The notes beneath the pieces are model-generated. The model was given only the letters and a program-made list of their open reading frames with translations. It was not told where the DNA came from and ran no database searches. From the NCBI GenBank assembly GCA_943704415.1, contig CALSCO010000975.1, positions 1 to 64,000 of the forward strand: a stretch of DNA of 64,000 nucleotides. Direction: 5' to 3'. Each line of letters opens with the position of its first letter. Within the stretch, counting starts at the first letter, position 1. Of this stretch, positions 58,409 to 64,000 are shown piece after piece. Made by a program: the position numbers and the translations under genes. This DNA is from Parvularia atlantis (lineage: Eukaryota > Opisthokonta > Rotosphaerida).

Positions 58409-58769
58409 GACGCCGCACCTGGTACAGGTTGGCCACGGTCTCGTCCGGCGAGGGCTGGAACGCCTGGTTGATGTAGGCAAACTGCGCGTGTCACGCGCGC
58501 GGTCGGCGGCCCCGTCCGCGCAGCGTGCGAGAGCGAGCGCGCGCACCACCGACTCGTCCGGCTTGAGGTGCAGCATCTTCCTCAGCGTCTCGAGCACGAC
58601 CCGGAACTTCTCCTGGTCGCTGATCGCGAACTTGTTCTTCTTGAGCACGCTCGCGTTGCCCGTGTTGCGCAGGAGGATGACCACTGCGGCGCGCGCGCGT
58701 CACGGCACAGGCGGCGGCAAGGGCGCGTGCCGGGGACGCGCCTCGGTTGGGCTGCGCCGTGTCACCCAT
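58227..58769 (-). CDS. ATG12: Autophagy ubiquitin-like protein ATG12
   Basis: ATG12 is conjugated through its C-terminal glycine to a lysine of ATG5 by ATG7 and ATG10, forming the E3-like complex for ATG8 lipidation. Four exons: MGDTAQPNR (ATG 58769), then VVILLRNTGNASVLKKNKFA, ISDQEKFRVVLETLRKMLHL and KPDESV, then QFAYINQAFQPSPDETVANL plus YQ, and finally CFNIDGKLVINYSTTPAWG. The FxYxNxxFxPSPDxxV-like block and the terminal Trp-Gly are diagnostic; the protein ends exactly at the reactive Gly (stop 58227). It is little more than the ubiquitin fold, with a very short N-terminus. The last intron holds a long (GA)n repeat. The start codon overlaps that of the divergent carrier gene. Confidence 0.95.
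58338..58407. repeat. (GA)35 microsatellite in an ATG12 intron
   Basis: An uninterrupted 70-nt GA run (CT on the coding strand of ATG12) lies within the last ATG12 intron, between the exons for VANLYQ and CFNIDG. Read in the sense of ATG12 it is a long CT tract, i.e. a pyrimidine-rich stretch rare in the introns of this window. Confidence 0.96.
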
Positions 58770-60275
58770 GGCCGCACTGCCAGGCGTTTGTTAGTGTGGC
58801 CGCGGTCAGTGACAGAGCCCACGTGGCTGCCGACGTCGAGCACCGCCGCACGGCCGCGCACCGTGACAGCCCGCAGCCTTGGCGCAGTTGGGCACTCCGC
58901 TGGCCGCAGCCGCGGCGACGGCGACGGCAGCGGGGACAGCGATGCCCGTCGGCGGCGACCTCGCGCACCCGCCGCTCGCCTACGCCGTGATCGCGGGCGG
59001 CGTGGGCGGCGGCATGGCCGACTTCACCCTGCACAGGTGCGGGGGCGGGGGGCGCGCGGTGCGACATGACACGCGCGCACGTGGCGCGCAGCGTCGACAC
59101 CGTCAAGACGCGCATGCAGGGGCAGCCGATTCCACTCCGGTACACGGGCACATTGCACGCGTTCACCTCGATCCTGCAGCAGGAGGGCTTTGTGCGCGGG
59201 CTGTACTCGGGTGCGTGCGCGAGATGTGCCAGTGCGTGCTGCGCTGACGGCGCGCCGCAGGCATCTCGGCCGCGATGGTCGCGTCGGTCCCGTCGACGAT
59301 GATCTACTTCTGCACGTACGAGCTCGCCAAGCGGCGCCTGACGGAGCTGCTGCCGGACCCGGTGGCGCACCTGACGGCTGGTGCGTTCTGCCGTCGCCTG
59401 TCTTGCATGATGCGCTCACACTGTGTGTGCGCACAGGCGCGGCGGGCGACCTCGTCGCGTGCACGCTGACGATGCCGGCCGAGGTCGTCAAGATCCGCAT
59501 GCAGATGCAGGGGCGGCACGACAACCCGCTGCAGCTCACGCCGTACAACTACCGCAGCGCGCGCGACGCCCTGCGCAGCATCTACCGCACCGAGGGCCTC
59601 GCGGCGCTGTACCACGGGTACCGCGCCACGGTCACGCGCGACATGCCCTTCTCGGCGGTGCAGTTTGCCGTCTACGGTGCGCGCGACGCGTGCCTTCGAT
59701 CGCGACGGTGGCTGACGGGGGGCGGGGGGGCGGCAGAGTACGTCAAGGTGCTCATGCTGGCGACGAGAGCGGACGGCATCGGGTCAGAACGGCTCGCGCC
59801 GACCATGTCCTTCAGCGAGTCGCTCGCGGCCGGGGCGATCGCGGGCGGCATCGCCGGCGCCGTGACAACGCCGCTGGACGTGGTCAAGACGCAGCTGCAG
59901 ACGAGCACGCACGGCCCGCCGCTGGGCGACGCGGTCGCGGCGGTGCGGCGACGCGAGCGCGGCCTGCTGAGCAGCATGCGGCGCGCGTACCGGCTCGAGG
60001 GCGTGCGCGGGCTGTTCCGCGGGGTCGTGCCGCGCGTGATGGTGCGCGCGCACGCGTGTGTGCGTGTACGTGTGAGCGGCTGACGTCCGGTGCGCGCGCG
60101 CACAGTGGACCGTGCCGCAGTCGTCGATCTTGTTTGTCGCCTACGAGGGCATCCTCTCGGCGCTGCTACTCGCCTTCCCGCCCGAGGAGCCCGACGCGTC
60201 GCTGTCGCCGCACCACCGCCGCATGCCCTCGCTGCCCGTCGCCCTTCCCTCGACGGCCCTGCCGCCCGCGCGGTG
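58768..60275 (+). CDS. Mitochondrial carrier family (SLC25) protein, Mme1-like
   Basis: Six-span inner-membrane carrier with three repeats. Exon 1 (ATG 58768, MAALPGV) splices through GTTAGT...CCCGCAG in frame to SLAQLGTPLAAAAATATAAG and PPLAYAVIAGGVGGGMADF; a simpler start at ATG 58942 is also possible. Repeat signatures are SVDTVKTRMQ (Ser in place of the usual Pro), MPAEVVKIRMQMQG and TPLDVVKTQLQT. Repeat ends read GFVRGLYSG, GLAALYHGYRATVTRDMPFS and GVRGLFRGVVPRVM, and the last span is WTVPQSSILFVAYEG. Wording such as NYRSARDALRSIYRTEGLAA resembles fungal Mme1/YMR166C-type carriers (magnesium export proposed), but substrate cannot be fixed from sequence. It ends LPPAR at 60275. Confidence 0.85.
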
Positions 60276-60308
60276 AAGCACGTTGTGTGACACAAACAGG
60301 ATCGAACC

Positions 60309-63067
60309 GTGGCGCCACGCACAGGACGCGCAGCGCGCCACGCGCCGGTCGCGGTCGCCGCGCCGGTCGTGGTGGCCGCCGCCGCCAACAGCGACGCGCC
60401 GCGGCGACGCGCCGGCAGCGGCAAGCGCCCGCGCCGCGTGCTCGTGGCGAGCGACAGCGACGGCGAGGCCCACGGTGACGGCGAGGACGACGGCGACTTC
60501 CAGACGGCGCAGGGCGACGAAGCCGACTTCCCGCGCGAGCTGCGCACGCCTGGCCGCCGTATGCGCCCGGCCACTGCACCGCCGCCGCCGCCGCAGCAGC
60601 AGCAGCAGCAGCCGTCAGTCATCGAGGAGCCGATGTGGTACAACAAGCACGCGCCACGCACGGCCGAGGCGTGCGCCGTGCACGCGCGCAAGCAGCGCGA
60701 CGTGGGCGAGGCCGTGGCCGGCGCGGTCGCGGCGCGCACAGGGCAGCTGCTCGTGCTGACAGGACCGGCCGGGACCGGCAAGACGGCGGTGCTGCGCCTC
60801 GTCGCGGCCGAGCAGCGCCTGGCCGTGCACGAGTGGGTCAACCCGCTGGACGAGAACGCGTTCGCGCGCACCTTTGGCGACCACGACCAGCGTGCGGCGC
60901 GGGCCCCCCCCTGCATCACGGCTCTGGATGACGCGCACGCGCCGACGCAGGCGCATTCGAGTACGTGCCCGTCCTCGCCAAGTTTGAGCAGTTCCTCGCG
61001 CGGCTGCGGCACCACGCGCCGCTGCAGCCCGCGGCCGACGACCACGACCACGACCACGACCACGACAGCAGCAGCCGCAGCAGTGCCGCGGGCGCGCTCG
61101 TGCTGATCGAGGACGTGCCCAACCTCGCACCCGCGACCCAGCCGCGCTTCCACGCGGCGCTGCGGCGGTACCTGCGCAGTGCGTTTACGCGGCCGCCCTG
61201 CTCGTCCTTGTCGGCTGACAGGGGACCGGTGCTGCAGCGCGCCCGCCGCCACCGCCGCTCGTGCTGATCGTGAGCACGCTGCAAGAGGGCCACATGGACC
61301 TGTCGGACCTTGTGCCGCGCGACATCCTCGCGTCGCCGCAGTGCCGCCAGATCAAGTGCGCAGACACAGCGGCCGCCGGCCTACTCATGGATGCTACAGA
61401 TTCAACGAGATCGCGCCGACGCTGCTCACCAAGGCGCTTAAGCGCGTCATCGCCGTTGAGCGGTGCGCGTGCGACCGTGCACCGGCGGCCGGGGCTGACA
61501 CGGTTGTGCCCAAGGAAACGGCAGGTGCGGCGCGTGCCGAGCACGGACGAGCTCGCGAGCATCGTCGAGAGGTGCTGTGGCGGGCGGGCGCATGCTGCCT
61601 CGCTGATGCACTGCGCACCGTGCAGTGCCGGCGGTGACATCCGCGCCGCGCTCAACAGCCTGCAGTTTGTCATGTACGCGCCCGCTCACCGCCGCCAGCC
61701 CCCAAGCCAAGGTTCGTGCGACGCAGCGCGGCGCAACCCGTCGCGCTCACCGGCGCGCGCTGCAGCGACGGCGTTCCCGGCTGCGCTGCTGACGCGCTTC
61801 GGCGGACTGGTTGGCCACGACGCGCTCGTTGACGCGGACGAGACCGAGCGCCTGCCGTGCGTGCGATCGCCCGCCAACGTGTGTCGGGGCTGAGCGATGT
61901 GCACGCAGCTTTGCCGCGCGTCTCGGGCGCGACACGTCAACGCAGCTGCTGCACATCGTCGGCAAGGTGATCTACGCCAAGCGTGCGTTCGTCACCGCGG
62001 TGCCGCGCGTGCCGGTTGACGCCACGGCGAGCCAGGCCTCGCGCCCGAGGAAGGCCGGACGTCGCCCGAGGACCAGCTGCCGCCACACCTGCAGCACCAC
62101 CGTCGCCCGCCGCTCAAGAGCAACCCGGACGTGCGTGCATGCATGCGCGCGCACGTGGGCTGCCGCGCAGGAGCTGAGCGCGGCCGGGCACCAGGCGATG
62201 CTCGAGCTGACGGGGCTGAGCGCGGGCCGGTTCAACGCGTGGCTTCACCAGAACTACGTCTCGCTATATGCGTCCGTGGACGAGGCCGTGCAGGCGGCGG
62301 AGCACCTGAGTCTGGCCGACGTGCTCGACGGCACGTGGACCGCGCGGGCGTCGCTGGACGAGTGCACGGCCTCGGTTGCGTGCCGCGGCCTCATGTTCCA
62401 CCACCAGCAGATCCACGCGCGGTCGTCGTTTGGCGGCCTGCGGCGGCCGGCGCTGGTGCGCGCGCGCGGTGTCCTACGTGACACAGCGTGCTTAGCTGGT
62501 CCGCCTGCACAGTTTACCGTCCAGGCCAAGACAGATGAGCTTCAGCACGCGGCGCGCGAGCTCTCGTCGCGCATGCTGCAGTGCGGCGACACGTGTGCGC
62601 TCACCTTGAGTGCGTGTGCCGTGCGGGCGCGGCGCGGCGCTGATCAATCCGCGGCAGCCGTGCAGATGGCCGAGGAGTACGTGCCGTACCGGCTGCGCCT
62701 CGCAAGCCGGGTGCCGCTGGCGCGCGGTGCGTGGCAAGGATAACACGTCTGTGCAGCGCTGAAGGGGATCGCAGCGCTCGACGGGTGGCAGGGCACGCTG
62801 CGGCAGTTGGCAGTGTTTGCGGGGCCGACGGGGCCGCCGGTGCGCGCGGCCTCGGGCCTGCAGGAGGACGACATGGTGCAGGACGTTGAGCGTGATGACA
62901 GGGTGCCGGATGTCCTCGACCCGGGGGACGCGGCCGCCGCGCTGGCCGCGCTCGCGGACGCCGACGCCGACGACGCGGCCGAGGCGGCGGCGCTGGCAGC
63001 GGCCGCGGACGACAACGACGACGACGACGACGACGACATTGTCGACACAGACCTCAGCACGACGTGA
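60309..63067 (+). CDS. RAD17: RAD17-like checkpoint clamp loader; start codon unresolved
   Basis: Rad17 replaces Rfc1 in the loader that places the 9-1-1 clamp at damaged DNA and activates ATR. The N-terminal part is basic then acidic (SGKRPRRVLVASDSDGEAHG), followed by polyQ and WYNKHAPRTAEACAVHARKQ, the conserved Rad17 entry motif. The AAA+ part has LLVLTGPAGTGKTAVLRLVA (Walker A), VHEWVNPLDEN, GALVLIEDVPNL (Walker B-like), PPLVLIVSTLQEG, YRFNEIAPTLLTKALKRV, GGDIRAALNSLQF and later MFHHQQIHARSSFGGLRRP. An acidic tail (DDNDDDDDDDIVDTDLSTT) ends at 63067. Coding sense runs back to about 60303 with only a GTG at 60309 and an acceptor-like CAAACAG before it. The first clear in-frame ATG is 60561. 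Confidence 0.85.
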
Positions 63068-63083
63068 TCAGCATGATCTAGAC

Positions 63084-63093
63084 AAAAAAAAAA
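63084..63093. other. A10 tract in the RAD17 / unknown-gene 3' spacer
   Basis: Ten adenines lie in the 96-nt convergent spacer, 17 nt after the RAD17 stop. This could be part of a 3'-end processing region. No canonical AATAAA is present nearby. Confidence 0.5.
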
Positions 63094-63163
63094 GATAAGG
63101 GCAGGCAGACGTGACGGCGGCAGGGCAGGGCTGGCAAGGGGCAAGCGGTGCGGGGTGGTTGTG

Positions 63164-64000
63164 TCAGGCGTCCGAGACGTGCGACGAGTCGACAGCGTCC
63201 ATAAAGTTGACCACGTCGTCTGCGCGACCCGGCCCGGGTTCAGCAACGGCGCACGGCAGAGCCAGACACGCACTAAACGCGCTGTTGATCTGGTTGTAGT
63301 TGCTGAGTACCCACGCGTCGTCGTGCGTCGGCACGGCCATGTGCGCGTCAGGAACGCTGCGAGACAGGGGCCAACGTCAGGGAAGGGGCGTGCTAGGTGG
63401 GCAGTGGTGGGAACGCACCCCATCGTTGAGTAGTCAATGCAGTTGTTTGATGCACCAAACAGACTGCTGATCAACGTCTCGTGTATGTCGGTCTCCTGCG
63501 CTGGCGCGGCGACGAGCACGCTGTCCGGCGCGAGCTCGTGCTTGATGTGGGCGGTCGGGGCGATCGGGGCGACGGCGACGGCCACTTCGCACACGCCTCC
63601 GTCTGGTGAGGCGCCTCCCTGCGAGTGCGCGCGCGCGCGCGCGTCAGCCAATGGTCCGGTGGCGCGGTGTGCACGCACGACGGTGCCATGCGGGCTCGTG
63701 CCCATCTTGAGCGCGACCGGGGGCGTCGTCGGCGGCGTAAACATGACGGCCGTGGCCGCCGAGATCGTGTCGCAGGCCAGGTGCACGGCGCCCTTACCGA
63801 CCTGCGAGACGGCCGGCGCCGCGTCGTGCACGCCATAGAGCTGGAGTGAGGGCGAACGGCGGTCGGCGGACGGCGCCGATGGCTGCAGCTGCGACTGCGG
63901 CGAGACCTTCCAGCCAAAGTGCATGCCGTTGTCCCTGGCCTCGGGTGGCGGGAAGAAGCAGCTCTGGTGCGGCACGGGCGGCGGGGTGTTGCTGTGCGCG
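63164..64000 (-). CDS. Unknown protein, C-terminal part (5' end outside window)
   Basis: The frame enters from beyond the right edge: CFFPPPEARDNGMHFGWKVS, SPSLQLYGVHDAAPAVSQVG, VHLACDTISAATAVMFTPPT, PVALKMGTSPHGTVVRAH. A probable intron region and the acceptor-linked stretch HIKHELAPDSVLVAAPAQET follow, then DIHETLISSLFGASNNCIDY. Two clear introns near the 3' end (GTGCGTTCCC...GTCTCGCAG and GTGCGTGTCT...GTCGCGCAG) join STMG to VPDAHMAVPTHDDAWVLSNY, NQINSAF and DVVNFMDAVDSSHVSDA, stop at 63164. I recognise no family. The C-terminal 60 residues look the most constrained. Some of the middle (63600-63760) may be intron. Confidence 0.6.

Overview
This window is nuclear DNA from a very GC-rich, gene-dense, intron-rich unicellular eukaryote. 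About 29 protein genes fill the 64 kb on both strands, and nearly all are cut by very short spliceosomal introns (about 45-70 nt). The introns share a pattern: donor GTGCG (sometimes GC), a CTGAC/CTGAT-like branch site close to the 3' end, and a CAG acceptor with almost no pyrimidine tract. I see no transposon, virus-like element, tRNA, rRNA or CRISPR array. The gene mix suggests a protist on or near the Amorphea (opisthokont/amoebozoan/apusomonad) side. There is a Hippo-type MST kinase with a SARAH domain, an elongin A, a SMAP-type ArfGAP, DENND10 and RME-8, together with genes animals lack (HIS3, a LOG-family hydrolase). I cannot name the species.

Layout, left to right. 1-6.96 kb: the N-terminal part of adenylyl cyclase-associated protein (minus), an Ala/Pro-rich protein (minus), then LOG, HIS3 and a fused pseudouridine-catabolism enzyme (plus). 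7-16 kb: a CHORD-like zinc protein of unknown function (minus), an ArfGAP (plus), a GH36 alpha-galactosidase (minus) and a TFAM-like two-HMG-box protein (plus). 16-25 kb: the MST/Hippo kinase and elongin A (minus), a PhyH-like protein that seems to lack its iron ligands (plus), a doubtful small gene, and ETF-ubiquinone oxidoreductase (plus). 25-31 kb: a membrane-anchored SEC14-GOLD protein (minus), DENND10 (plus), and ribosomal protein L23a (minus), whose long first intron carries a U25/snR56-like C/D snoRNA. 31-43 kb: RNA polymerase I second-largest subunit (plus) interrupted by a 431-residue intein, a peroxisomal acyl-CoA oxidase (minus) and an LRR protein (plus). 43-64 kb: a TPR protein (minus), the 10-kb RME-8/DNAJC13 gene (plus), tubulin cofactor C (minus), TOM40 (plus), a hypothetical gene (plus), ATG12 (minus), a mitochondrial carrier (plus), RAD17 (plus) and the 3' end of an unknown gene (minus).

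Several genes fit together. RPL23A, its intronic rRNA-methylation guide and RPA2 share one 244-bp divergent promoter, which would link ribosomal protein, rRNA modification and rRNA transcription. Mitochondrial functions recur (ETF-QO, the TFAM-like protein, TOM40, the carrier), as do membrane-trafficking functions (ArfGAP, DENND10, SEC14-GOLD, RME-8, ATG12). Head-to-head pairs are extremely compressed: start codons are 7-31 nt apart in five pairs, and in ATG12/carrier they overlap in a CATG palindrome.

The most striking items are the RPA2 intein with both endonuclease motifs degraded, the intronic snoRNA, the overlapping or near-abutting divergent start codons, and the PhyH-like pseudoenzyme with CUE-like and zinc-ribbon ends. 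Exon boundaries were read by eye from splice patterns and protein continuity. Gene ends are mostly firm; some start codons are provisional.
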